NCBI GenBank assembly: GCA_012934845.2
Contig: WNNJ02000215.1
Span: 62,001-126,000 of the forward strand
Source of the DNA: Pomphorhynchus laevis
Lineage: Eukaryota; Acanthocephala; Palaeacanthocephala; Echinorhynchida; Pomphorhynchidae
Direction of reading: 5' to 3'
Length of the DNA: 64,000 nucleotides
Positions 10,163-20,121 of this stretch are shown here, in pieces. How positions within the stretch are numbered: the first letter of the stretch is position 1; each line of letters starts with the position of its first letter. The translations under genes were made by a program, and so were the position numbers. Under the pieces are notes generated by a model. The model had not been told where the DNA came from and made no database searches. It saw only the letters and a list, made by a program, of their open reading frames with translations.

Positions 10163-12248
10163 CGATACAACAAATCAAACTCGAACAAACTAACATTAAC
10201 AATAAGTAGAAGGATAAACAGATGGATCAGTGGTGATTTAAATTCTCTCATCACGGGAACCAGGTATTTACAGCGACTCGACTCTCTGAGAACATATCAA
10301 CTTAGAGACAATGATTGGTCTAAATCATTCCGGAAACTTGTTTTTGGCGGAAAAATTACCGCCGCGGTAAAAATTACTTGAATCAAATAATGGTTCTGTC
10401 AAACCACTAATCCTAGACGAAGTCACTACATATATAACAGTTAGGCAGATCCTCATAGAAAAACATCCAGAGGCAGCCGATGTATGTAAGAATACTTTAT
10501 TAACATCACCATTATATGAAGCAAACCACTTCCACTAGATCGCTTTTGAAGGTATCGACGCAGAAAAAATAGTATAAGTGGCCCGTATAATTAAAGGTGG
10601 CGCAAGCCCCTCCGGAGTAGATGCAAGAGCATGTTTTAAAATGTTGACTGGATTTGACCTCGAGTCGCAACGATTAGCTGAAGCCTTAGCGTCGTTTGCT
10701 AGATTTATCGCAACACAGGACGTGTACGTCAGTTCCATGAAAGCACTTACAACGAGCAGGTTAGTCGCATTAAGCAAGAACCCTGTGGTTCGACCAATAG
10801 GAATCGGAGATGTTTCGAGAAGAATAATCTCAAAGTCAATACTAAGTGTGCTCAGCCACAACTACACGGATTTGTGGGAACATGCAATTTTGTGCTGGAC
10901 AGAGTGCAGGCACTGAATGTGTAATCCACGCTATACGAGATATACTCTCCAAAGAACCAAACTCAGTGATTATGTCAATTGATGCAGACAATGCATTCAA
11001 TCGTGTAAATCGGAAGACTGCTCTTATTAACATGCTGAAAATATGTCCAGCACTTTCAACAGTTATCTCAAATTTATATAAAAATCCAACGATACTTACC
11101 ACTGCTGGTGAATGTATTTTCTCTCGAGAAGGATTTACCCAGGGAGATGTCTTCGCAATGGATGATTTTTCATCAGCCACGCTACCATTATTACTTCGTA
11201 TCAAAGAATAGTTCCCAAGAATTCATCAATACTGGTATGTGATGACGGCAACTTCGTCGGAAGCCCTTCTGAAGTAAAGATGGCATTCGAATTGCTCCAA
11301 CAAATTGGTCCGGAATACGGATTTTACATAAACGTAAAAACGTATCGTCTATACAAATGGGATTAACACAGCGTCGCTTTTAAATTTATTTGAAGATATT
11401 CAGGTCCTAATTAACGATATAGGGTTATCAGTATTAAGATCTCCTATCGATAATGAAACGTTCGTGAAAGATTTTGTTTACAAAACCACTAAATTAATGA
11501 TCAACACCATCACTCATCTTACTGAAGTTGGACACACTTCAGTGAGACGAGCAGCATTGCTTTTCGCGCCTTAATTGTAGCAAGGTATAGTGCACTTCCA
11601 ACAGATGCTCCCAGAACATGCCAGTGTGGTGAGGCAAACTCTATATCTCATGCATTCTCGTGTCCAGTTGGCGGATTGCCCTCAATTAGACACGACGTAA
11701 TTCAGGATTTCATCGCAGAAAAGTTAACAGAGGTGTGTCACAACGTTCAAATTGAGCCTAATCTGAGTCCTATCAGTGAAAGTGTCAAATTTCGCAATCG
11801 CACTACTACAACGGATCCTGAAGCAAGATTAGATATCTCATGTTCAGGCTTTTTTGGAGACAATACGGAGCGTGCTCTCATAGATATCTGCGTTTTTAAT
11901 GCTCACGCTCCATCTAACTCATCCAAGAGTCTTGATTCATGCTTTCATTTTCACGAATCACGAAAAAGAGGTAAACACCTAGAGCGCGTTACGGATATCG
12001 AACGAGCTTCATTCATTCCCGCCGTCTTCTCAAGCCACGGTGGAGCTGGTAAGGAGTCCGGTATTTTTTTAAAGCGGTTGGCCGGTTGCATCTCTCAGAA
12101 ACATCATACATCATACTCTGACGAAATACTAAGGTTGAGAGGACATATTGGTGTTGTTTTAGCCAAAATGTCCTCGCGCTGTATCCGAGATGCGCGCTCA
12201 GCAATTCACCGACCGTGTAATAGCGCCCTTTTTGCAAAACCCACTTAA
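9695..12248 (+). mobile_element. Family D RT retroelement, near full-length copy D3
   Basis: This copy shows the element's whole plan. The N-terminus (9695-10162) is a Cys-rich module, CCGCNGPNAKCKGC, CRCAKAGAKCVNC, SASNCC, resembling a CXC-type zinc-binding domain. From about 10205 comes RRINRWISGDLN and TRYLQRLDSL. The RT follows at about 10570-11330 with GGASPSGVDARACFKML, NPVVRPIGIGDVSRRII, MSIDADNAFNRVNR, EGFTQGDVFAMDD and a VCDDGNFVG active-site box. The terminal part (11600-12248) has CQCGEANSISHAFSCPVGG, RHDVI, EARLDISCSGFF, ALIDICVFNAHAPS and a basic tail. Several frame changes separate these blocks. The catalytic box is VCDDG, against YADDA in D2. I cannot name the clade with certainty. 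Confidence 0.75.
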
Positions 12249-13249
12249 CTATCTTGACAATTTCAACATTGCTATCTATTTAATTTTAATACACAGGACC
12301 CAGACACATTTGCGGGTAACCAATTTATTTGTAACTGCTATTATTAATATAAAAATTATTAATAATTATATGAACTACATAATATCTCCTTCCCCACTTT
12401 ATCACATAACTCCCCAAACCAAGATTCAATTATCCGCAGAACATTCATACATCAGATTATATGCGAATTCCCCCTTTGCTAACCTAACCCTTTCAACGAA
12501 TGAACCTAAATAAGGAACAGCATTCATTGTCAAATCTGCATATTCAGCTTTTCGGTTAAACCACTCAGATCAGATAACCGAGTCTTTGTATTTTGATATT
12601 GATTATATCATAATCAATATCAATGATTAATTAATTAAATTAATTAATTTTATATTAAATTAATTTGTATTAATTATATTTATTTTAATTAAGTTATATG
12701 GAAATTTTTTAAATTTCAGCATTTAATGTCTTATATTTAATATTATATGGTATGTGTGAATGCCCATGCAAATCAGATCAGATAACTGAGTCTACGTATT
12801 TTATATTATATCTATCAAAAATAAAGATAAATAATAAAACATTATATAAGATTTTATACAATTTATTTTATATCAAGGTAAAATTTAAAATTGAAATTTA
12901 TAATAAAAGTCAACTGTTAGGAATTAACCAATAAATAACAGACGATGCATCAGAATAAGGATTAGAGGTTATCATGAGGAACTGCTATGTTATCAGGTTT
13001 TGGCCCCCTATTCCTCTACCCAACATAGAAGCGAGGCCAAATACGCGCTAGTGAAGTCTTTCTTCTGATAAAATTTGATTATCAAGTATTTTATTCCGAT
13101 ACAAAGTATATTATTTACTATTCATCCATAAACATTTTCCACATATGCACATATGAATTTAAATAATGTTTAATAATATTTTGTTGATTTGTATATTGCA
13201 AATTTAATATTTTAATAATATTTTGTTGATGTTTAATTCTACATTATTT
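12249..13249. other. AT-rich stretch with two copies of a recurrent motif
   Basis: Mostly A/T low complexity. Two copies of a motif like CAGATAACTGAGTCTACG occur near 12554-12580 and 12776-12802; related copies sit near 26884 and 31294. No gene recognised. Confidence 0.5.
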
Positions 13250-13512
13250 TACTCATCACTATGGGGTTGTCTCATCAGTGTGGCCCTGTAGCTACACAAC
13301 TTCTACAGCACTTAATCATCAGTAAACCTCTGAAAGGAATTCACTAAGCACATGCTCCTCCACCGGTAATCAGCCTTACATCTGGTAAGGCTAGTCACCG
13401 GTGGAAGAGCGTGTCCTTAGTGAATTCCTTCCAGAGGTTTACTGAGGATTAAGTATTGCCGAATTTGTGTAGCTACAGGGCTATACTGATGAGACAATCC
13501 CATAGTGATGAG
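13250..13512. repeat. Foldback repeat (about 130-bp inverted arms)
   Basis: Left arm about 13250-13378 and right arm about 13379-13512 are reverse complements with scattered mismatches; for example CTCATCACTATGGGG at the left pairs with CCATAGTGATGAG at the right, and TCACCGGTGGAAG lies by the centre. Such a structure would extrude as a long hairpin, as in MITE-like foldback elements. The right arm runs into the hammerhead-like motif below. Confidence 0.8.
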
Positions 13513-13562
13513 TAGACCAAGGTCGAAACGCCTTATTGGGAGCTAGGCGTCTGTGATAGGCG
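13478..13562 (+). ncRNA. Hammerhead-ribozyme-like motif
   Basis: The invariant core appears in order: CTGATGA at 13486-13492, GAAA at 13525-13528, then helix III formed by ACGCC (13528-13532) and GGCGT (13546-13550), followed by C at 13551 as the cleavage nucleotide. Helix II would be GAC (13493-13495) with GTC (13522-13524) closing a 26-nt loop, which is short and weak; helix I (13482-13485 with 13552-13555) has four pairs including two G-U. A second, imperfect TGATGA with a GACC-AA-GGTC hairpin lies inside the loop. Activity is unproven; the motif match is seen, the function is inference. Confidence 0.45.
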
Positions 13563-13924
13563 CATTCCGGTTAAGCTTCTCGACGAAGGTTGTAAAAAAG
13601 CATGCAGGTTTATACTTTCCTGTTAGTGTTAATAAAAAAGTTGTATTGAAAGTCTTTCTTATTAATATAACGTTACCAGTAGTTTTAGCTACTGGTAGAA
13701 ATTATTGTACACAAATTTGCGAATATTGCATATATTTAAAAATATAAAACTAATAAAAATAATACAAATTAATATAAATGTTGTTTTGTAAAATTATAAG
13801 AAAAAGAAAAAATTCATTAAACTTTCTTGAAAATTAGCAGAAAAATAACGTCGTATCAAAAATACAATATAATTCAATATTTCTGACAGAGATATACTGA
13901 ATACCTACTGTTTTTCCATCATCA
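13563..13924. other. AT-rich spacer
   Basis: No supported gene; AT-rich with no recognisable motif. Confidence 0.5.
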
Positions 13925-15560
13925 TCACCCACGTGGTGGGTCATCACCACGTATGACCCACCACGTATTCCTTACTCTTATGCTGCTCGCAAACGTCATG
14001 CTTCTCAAAACCGTTGCATCATTTTAAAAAATATACCCCTATCTGATTTTGACCAAATGCAATCTCGCCTTGATCACAATGTTAACGCATTTCGCTAAAT
14101 TCTTAAACTTAATAAATCATGTAAACAACCCATCAATTTTAAATGAAATTAAACCTTTATATCTCTTTCGTTTAAGATCTCTTTCCAGGGATGCCACCTA
14201 CCCTTATTTACTAAAAGTTGTCCTAAAATATCGCTTCTGAGCCTACTCCATTCTGTCAGGACGCTTTGTACTAAAAAAACCCTTGGTTCTTTGTCAACCT
14301 TCTACCTCGAACTATACAATGTTTCCCGATCCTTCCCTATCTGATATTGTCAACCTTTCATATGCTCATAATGGAAAACTTACCTATGAATGCTACAATG
14401 AATGTTCCCTAGCAATGAAATATATTTATAAAATGTTCGTGTCATCCGATTTTCAACGAAAATTCGATGAAGACTACTTTCGCCTCTTCGTTTTCTTCTC
14501 CGACTACATCTTAATTCCATCTTTACATCCTAAACATTCGTTACACCGTAATAATGTCTACTCAATACTTGACCTCTTCTCACAACAGTCTTTTGATATG
14601 CTTTGCCTAACTGAATCTTGGCATCTTAATAGTAGTGATATCTCGGTTCGACGACTACGTTCTTTCGATTATTCTCTCATCGATAATTTCCGATCTCAAT
14701 CATCTTATAGCGTATCATCCAGAAATCATTGTTGCATTATCGCTCTCTCGTCTTTCTCTGCCTCTTTATCATTTAGCTTCTCCTTTTGTCCAACAAATTT
14801 TTCAACTTTGTCCTTTTATAATTTCAGTAGGTCTATTCTAGCTGAATATATATCTTATGTATAGTCCTGGATCTACTTTTCCGTCTAATTTGCTGAACTA
14901 TTTAATCTGCTCTAACATGTCTCGCCCTCTTCTACCCCTTCTTTAGTATTAGGTGATATCAAAATTCGTTTAGACCATACTTGGCTTCTTAATACTTGAA
15001 ATCTTATCACCGATTTTCACGATTGTAACTATTATATCATGTATTCGCTACGCACTCTTACTCCTACTCACATTCTTGGTGTTATTCTTGATTTAATCGA
15101 CGTTCCTAATAACCTATCTTATTCCGCCGTTATCTCTACCTTGGATCGCGGCCTATACGATTATTTTCTTGTCATCCTTTCTCTCTTCCTATTCTATGAT
15201 ATTATTTCTCTGTGTCACCTATTATCCGTAGAGAGTGAAAACATCTCGATCTTCCTCTTTCTCCTTCTCTACAAATTGTCTCTCCTCTCATGTCCGCGTC
15301 TTTAGTCTCACACATTCGGACTATCTGTATTATCTATATGATTCTAAACTCTCTTCTATACTCGACAATATTCTTCCATACCAACTATTTACTCCCCGTC
15401 ATAGGTACTATACACCATGGTTTCACCTTACCATTATATTCTATTATTCCTTTACATGTCTAAGTGTTTACTCAAATTATCCTTAAGTCTGTGCTTTAGC
15501 AAGAGACTATATGGCCTATTTGAATTGAATATCAAGACTTCTGACTTCGAAATCGTTGTT
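13925..15560 (+). mobile_element. Old, heavily degraded L2/CR1-like LINE
   Basis: Fragments line up in order with families A and B. The ORF1 core is seen at about 14010-14100 (CIILKNIPL, SRLDHNVNAFR). The endonuclease start follows at about 14550-14680 (YSILDLFSQQSFDMLCLTES, WHLNSSDISVRRL). Later endonuclease pieces (PTHILGVILDLI, DSKLSSILDNILP) run to about 15420. Many stops and frame changes and higher AT content than A or B copies make it the oldest LINE of this type here. I see no 3' UTR hairpin, so the 3' end is lost or unrecognisable. Confidence 0.65.
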
Positions 15561-15839
15561 CATACTCCGCATATTTGACAATCACACCACGCAAACTCTT
15601 ATGTTATATACTCTAAAACTTTATATTGAATCCATGAATTCTTTACATGCTTCCCATTCATATCTTGTAATTAATCCAACATTAATTATAATCAGTGTTA
15701 CGGAATTGTGCCACGGAATCTCGAATGTAATCAGTTAGTGGTTAATTTAAAAAGCTATGTTAATATCGCAGGTGGTTATTTGATTATTATTTAATTTCGA
15801 AATCATTGTTATTTTGCTGTTAACAAAACAACGGAATAT

Positions 15840-16085
15840 GCTCAATACGTACGAAACCACAGACACCTCAGACACTTTTACAAACGCGAACGAAGCGAAA
15901 GAACTTTTGGACATAGAATGTAGACCCGTGTAATCCGGTTTTGGCGAAACCGTATGATTAAGCTCGGGCTCGGGATTGAGGACGATGCGGATGAACTTCT
16001 GGACAGAAAGGGCGACACTGCAGCAGTCCCAGCAAACGAGAGCGACGCTACGCGCATGGAAGACGTTGACTACCAGATGAAACGT
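15840..16085 (+). pseudogene. Hsp90 (Hsp83-type) C-terminal relic
   Basis: One frame reads RNRMIKLGLGIEDDADELL and, after an acidic linker, ESDATRMEDVD. Cytosolic Hsp90 proteins have YRMIKLGLGIDEDD, an acidic linker and the terminal MEEVD that binds TPR co-chaperones. Just upstream in another frame is YETTDTSDTFTNANEA, matching the YETSLLSSGFTL region of Hsp90. The last residues here are MEDVD, and the stop is lost, so the frame runs on into YQMKRYCQI. At least one frame change and one stop occur in about 80 codons. No introns or upstream domains are present, so a 5'-truncated retrocopy is the simplest reading. The block is GC-richer than its flanks. Confidence 0.65.
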
Positions 16086-16099
16086 TATTGTCAAATTTA

Positions 16100-17159
16100 A
16101 ATTTTTGTTATTTGTTTTTAAGAAAACAAACATTTATTGTACAACGGAATATCGTTATTTCAGTCTATAAAATCATGAAAAAATCTTGCTTTCAGTTAAA
16201 AATATCTAACGCTTTACCATTCTCAGTCAGCATAACGACACTTTTTGATAACATTCCTAGCATATCCACGCAAAGCAAATAAACATGTTTGTAAAATAAA
16301 CTTTTATATAATCGTACATTATATTGTGATCGTAAATTATCGTCTTTCAGCTCAAATCTTTAGCTATTGAACTACATGGTCAGTTTTATCGATAAGATGG
16401 TGTTAGGTAAATTAATATCCGAAATATTTAACTACAGAAAATTGATCCAGATAAAATGTACAAGGACAATTTAATGTTGATCCATAGAAAATCATTAGCG
16501 GATCTATTTACCGGTCATTAATAAAGCGTCATGATTAAATAGTAATTTAATATTTTGTAAACTTACAGGAACGAAAAAATTAGTTTTATTCCAAAAATTA
16601 CAATATTTTAATAGCTCCTGCTATCAACTTTTGGAAAATTACAAACAGTTCATTAAAAAAATTTTTTGTTTGATAAACTGCTTGTAATTTTCTTATAGAT
16701 GATAGTATGGATATGTTCAATGGGAATATGATAATTTATTTTATTTATTCCTATCATGCTTCGTTCTGAAATTTGAAAGATATAAATTCAGATTATTTGA
16801 GAAAGTTTTACAATAAAAGGCAAAATAGAAAAACATAAAAATGTGTTTAATTGTATATATGTCGTTCATTAAATGTATACATGTCGTTTATTAAATTATT
16901 AACAAACCCCAAACAAAAAGCTTAAATACTGCTATAATATTGTATTGTATTAAATCAAAACAGTATATGTAACGAAATCAGAATTTTGAAAAAAAAGAAT
17001 ACATTCATATTTAAGTTAATATTAAGCGTTATTAACGAAAGGAACAGTCTGCGTTCAAAATGAGGCAACATATATGTTTACAAAAGTAAATAAATAAAGG
17101 TAATTTTTTTTCAATCTTATTCACCTTGTGCACGAAAGAAAAATAAAATAATTTTAAAT
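16100..17159. other. AT-rich stretch downstream of ORMDL
   Basis: Contains the 3' flank of the minus-strand ORMDL gene. An A8 run on the minus strand (plus 17105-17112) lies about 50 bases past its stop. Nothing else is recognised. Confidence 0.5.
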
Positions 17160-17621
17160 TTAGTATTTGTTTATCTGGAAGAATCGCACACCGTGAAGCT
17201 GTGGCAACTTGGCTATGACAACTAATAACATTGTCGACATATTAATCATAAAATGAACATAATCATATTTCGTATAGAAACTGGCTATTAAAAATAGCGC
17301 GATCGGAACACATATCAAAAATTTTCTTGTGGCCGTAAAATAGACTCCGTAATCGATCTGTTCCCAATATGTGTATTTACGAGCTTCCCCTTGATCAACA
17401 CTTTCCCATGGTGTTCCAGTAATCATGTGAACTAAATAAAAGCTAATAAGATTGTGAAGTGTATTTGTCAAAGTCCATGCAGTTGATGTATTGATAAAAG
17501 GTATACTTAAACACGCAAGGTGTATAAGAGAAAGCAAAAGAATATATGTTAACCACGTTCCTTTGGAATTAAGCCATGTACTATTCGGATTGTTCTCAGT
17601 GCTTGAAATACCTGCATTCAT
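17160..17621 (-). CDS. ORMDL: ORMDL family sphingolipid-biosynthesis regulator
   Basis: The 153-codon frame is intact and has the usual length of ORMDL proteins. Family hallmarks are present in order: MNAGISSTENNPNSTW at the start, a middle block with WTLTNTLHN, GTPWES, DQGEAR and WEQIDYG, and FTATRKFL, FYTKYD and KLPQLHGVR near the end, closing with INKY. Hydrophobic segments at about residues 24-44, 46-66, 97-115 and 121-141 fit the four-helix ER membrane protein. Known role: ORMDL binds serine palmitoyltransferase in the ER and restrains the first step of sphingolipid synthesis in response to ceramide. No intron interrupts the frame. It may be the true locus or an intact retrocopy; an A8 run about 50 bases downstream is the only hint of retrocopying. 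Confidence 0.93.
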   Translation of the reverse strand: MNAGISSTENNPNSTWLNSKGTWLTYILLLSLIHLACLSIPFINTSTAWTLTNTLHNLISFYLVHMITGTPWESVDQGEARKYTYWEQIDYGVYFTATRKFLICVPIALFLIASFYTKYDYVHFMINMSTMLLVVIAKLPQLHGVRFFQINKY

Positions 17622-17752
17622 TTCAGGCCAGCAGCGTTTTTAGAAGTCAAAGATACCAATCGCTAAAATCGTTAATAACAAAGTTGCTCAATGCGTGAAA
17701 AAATTACCGACAATCTAGAAAACAAGAATGTTGCAATGAATTAAATGCTCAG

Positions 17753-17802
17753 CAATCAAGAATAATTTTAAGAAATAGAAAATAAAATTATATTATCGTT
17801 CT
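17753..17802 (+). repeat. Left long direct repeat flanking the GC-rich RT fragment
   Basis: About 50 bases beginning CAATCAAGAATAA recur at 18379-18427. The last 23 bases (17780-17802, ending ATTATCGTTCT) are identical; the first half differs by a few changes. Confidence 0.8.
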
Positions 17803-18378
17803 GTAATTTAAAAAAAAACCAAAATGTCTAAGTCTTGTCTATCGCTCGTCCACTCAACAGTGCGCAGAACGCAATTAGCGTTACCGCGTTAGATGGCAAC
17901 GCCCAGCCTCTGCAGCAGGAAATCCGTGGACCGCCGCTCTCCGGTCACTGCTGCTATCCGCCGACCTATTTCGTGCATTAGGCCTTCCGCCTCTGGGCCC
18001 AACGCACCAAGCGTTTCCACGGCGACCGGCACAAAATTGTAGATCGGTGTCAGGCAGGCGTATTTGCTGCGTTTCGTGTTCTCTGCTCCACTGGCTACCG
18101 CTCCCGGTGCAGTCACAGCTGTATTTAGATGTCTGGGCAGGTGAGTCCCAAGCCAAACACCTGCCACTTGACCATGGAGTCAGTGACAATCCATCCGGCC
18201 GCCTGTCATCATGTTGCGCCAGTGACTTCGGCTCCAGAAGCGATGGGATTTCTGCCGACATCAGTGCACGCTTGATGAGATCGTTGACTGCGCTGTGGCG
18301 TGACAGTCTTCCGATGGACTTGTGGCAGCTGAGCCCATGTCGTCCGCTGGCGTCTACATCCGCTCCACAGACACATAC
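17803..18378 (-). mobile_element. GC-rich 3' fragment of an RPDG-type RT element
   Basis: The minus strand reads [51 protein letters not shown] and [11 protein letters not shown], then after a frame change near 18167 [27 protein letters not shown] and [10 protein letters not shown], followed by a stop where related proteins read on into RGNA. This Cys/His knuckle, RPDG and PW.G..L.WD series is the terminal module of a widespread invertebrate RT family; PD followed by WD suggests a PD-(D/E)XK-like nuclease (inference). Only the last 190 codons are present, as expected of a 5'-truncated insertion. The GC content contrasts sharply with its flanks. Confidence 0.75.
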
Positions 18379-18427
18379 AATCAAGAATAAGTTTAACAAA
18401 TAAAAAATAAAATTATATTATCGTTCT
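18379..18427 (+). repeat. Right long direct repeat flanking the GC-rich RT fragment
   Basis: Partner of 17753-17802, with an exact 23-bp core at 18405-18427. Together they bracket the 576-bp fragment like an unusually long, slightly aged target duplication. Confidence 0.8.
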
Positions 18428-18429
18428 TG

Positions 18430-18965
18430 TCTAAAAAGTTGCAAAAACGCATTTAAATATTCTTTATTTGCTTTTCAATATAGTGGAAATATGGCATTTG
18501 GGAATACAAGATATCAAAAGATAAGCTGTCTAACACGCATAAAACGCAATATAAATATGGTGTTCTTATTATAAAACGCAATATTTACTCAATTATATAA
18601 AATAGCTTAAATTTTTTACTTAAAATTCTATTTACACACAATAAAAAAAACAAATTAGTTCTTTCGACATTAAGCTTTGTTCCTTCGATATTAAAAGATC
18701 TTATTAAAAGAAATCAGTGAGAACATCGCAAAACTAAATAAATTAATTTATTAAACTAACTGGTGTTAAACATTTAAATTTTCAATCATTATTTCGTTAC
18801 AGCTGTTTAGTATTAAAATATTAACAATTTAATTCATTTAAGATAATTATTTTACCGTAGACGTTCACAAAAATTAATAGTTTGCTTGTGAACGAAATTG
18901 TTAACTCTGATAAAATAAAAATCAAACGCAAAATGTAGTTATCATTTTTCATAAGCTTTTTGTGA
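18430..18965. other. AT-rich spacer
   Basis: No gene or repeat recognised. Confidence 0.5.
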
Positions 18966-18969
18966 TTGC

Positions 18970-19683
18970 TTGGATACGGATGATGGTAGTGCACTGCAAA
19001 AAGTCACAATAGTGAGTCAATGCATTCTTCAAAGATTAAAGTCCAGGAAGGTTAGTTTGATAAGACAGGCTATGAAAAGGCGTATCGAGAGGTGGAATTC
19101 CGATAATTGGAGTGAGCGTATAGCTGAAGCTCGTTATCTACAATCGACTATAAAAAGCAGAGAGTGTATGCAAGCTCAGATTGATTGGAAAGTAGCGTTT
19201 AGACGCTCTATGCAAAATGGTGATACCAAAGCAGCAATAAAATCTTTGGAAGACGCTTCAGGTGGATCATATCTGAATCCTGATGATTTCATAGGATCTT
19301 CAACCGTACGACAGTTGCTGGAAAGCAAACATCCAGAAGGAGATCGCCTATATGTAGAAGGTGTGATGACTTGTCCGCATCCTAACTTACTGCCATTTCA
19401 TCCAGTGATGTTTGACAAGATTGATGCTGAGAGTATTATTACAGAGGCCCGACGCACTCGCGGTTCCGCAGGGCCCTCTGGGGTAGATGCCTCTACATGG
19501 AAACAAATGCTAACTTCTTTTGATAGAGATTCAATGGCGTTGGCTGATGCATTGGCCGGTTTAACAAGAAGACTTGTATCGGGTATTGTACCAAAAGGTT
19601 CAACTACAGCGCTTGTAGCCTCCAGGTTAATCGCAGTTGCAAAGAATAACGGAATGCGACCCATAGGGGTGGGCGAGGTGTGA
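18970..19683 (+). mobile_element. Family D RT retroelement fragment, copy D4
   Basis: An open frame of about 237 codons covers the region before and into the RT fingers. Motifs in order: MKRRIERWNSDNWSERI, EARYLQ, LLESKHPEGDRL, LLPFHPVMFDKIDAESII, GSAGPSGVDASTWKQML and MRPIGVGEV. Copy D3 has the same blocks (RRINRW, GGASPSGVDA, VRPIGIGDV). The frame begins without the Cys-rich module and stops just before the palm, so both ends are missing. It lacks internal stops, so this piece may be younger than D1-D3 or from a different lineage of the family. Confidence 0.75.
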
Positions 19684-20121
19684 TTGCTATTTGAAACAGA
19701 TAGATTGTTATAAACTACATAACCTGTGATATGTTTTTCGTTGATCAAATATCACGCAATAATTGAAAATCATTATCAATCTAGACAGACTTGGCAAAAA
19801 AGTCAGTATAATTCGATAGGTTCATCATTGATTAATCACAAAGCTAAATTATGTATAAATATACTCACATTTTTGGTAAACATTTACAAATATATTTTTA
19901 AAATAAAGTAAATTATACATAAATGTATACTTTTAAAATACACTTTTATATGCTTTTAAAATATACTCACATTATTAGTATATAAAAATGCCTTTATTTT
20001 TTGGTTGTTTGGCGAGCAATAAAATATAAAGTGAAGTCATTACATTATATTCGAACAAATGATCAAAAAATAAGAAAAATAACACACTAAAATATAAAAT
20101 TAAGTCATCACATTAAATTTA
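19684..20121. other. AT-rich spacer before the satellite
   Basis: A/T-rich; AAAATATA-like runs repeat loosely around 19900-20000. No gene. Confidence 0.5.

Noticed and set aside
15747-16133. Minus-strand frame of 128 codons starting MFVFLKTNN
   Set aside because: It is antisense to the Hsp90 relic and has no motif of its own.
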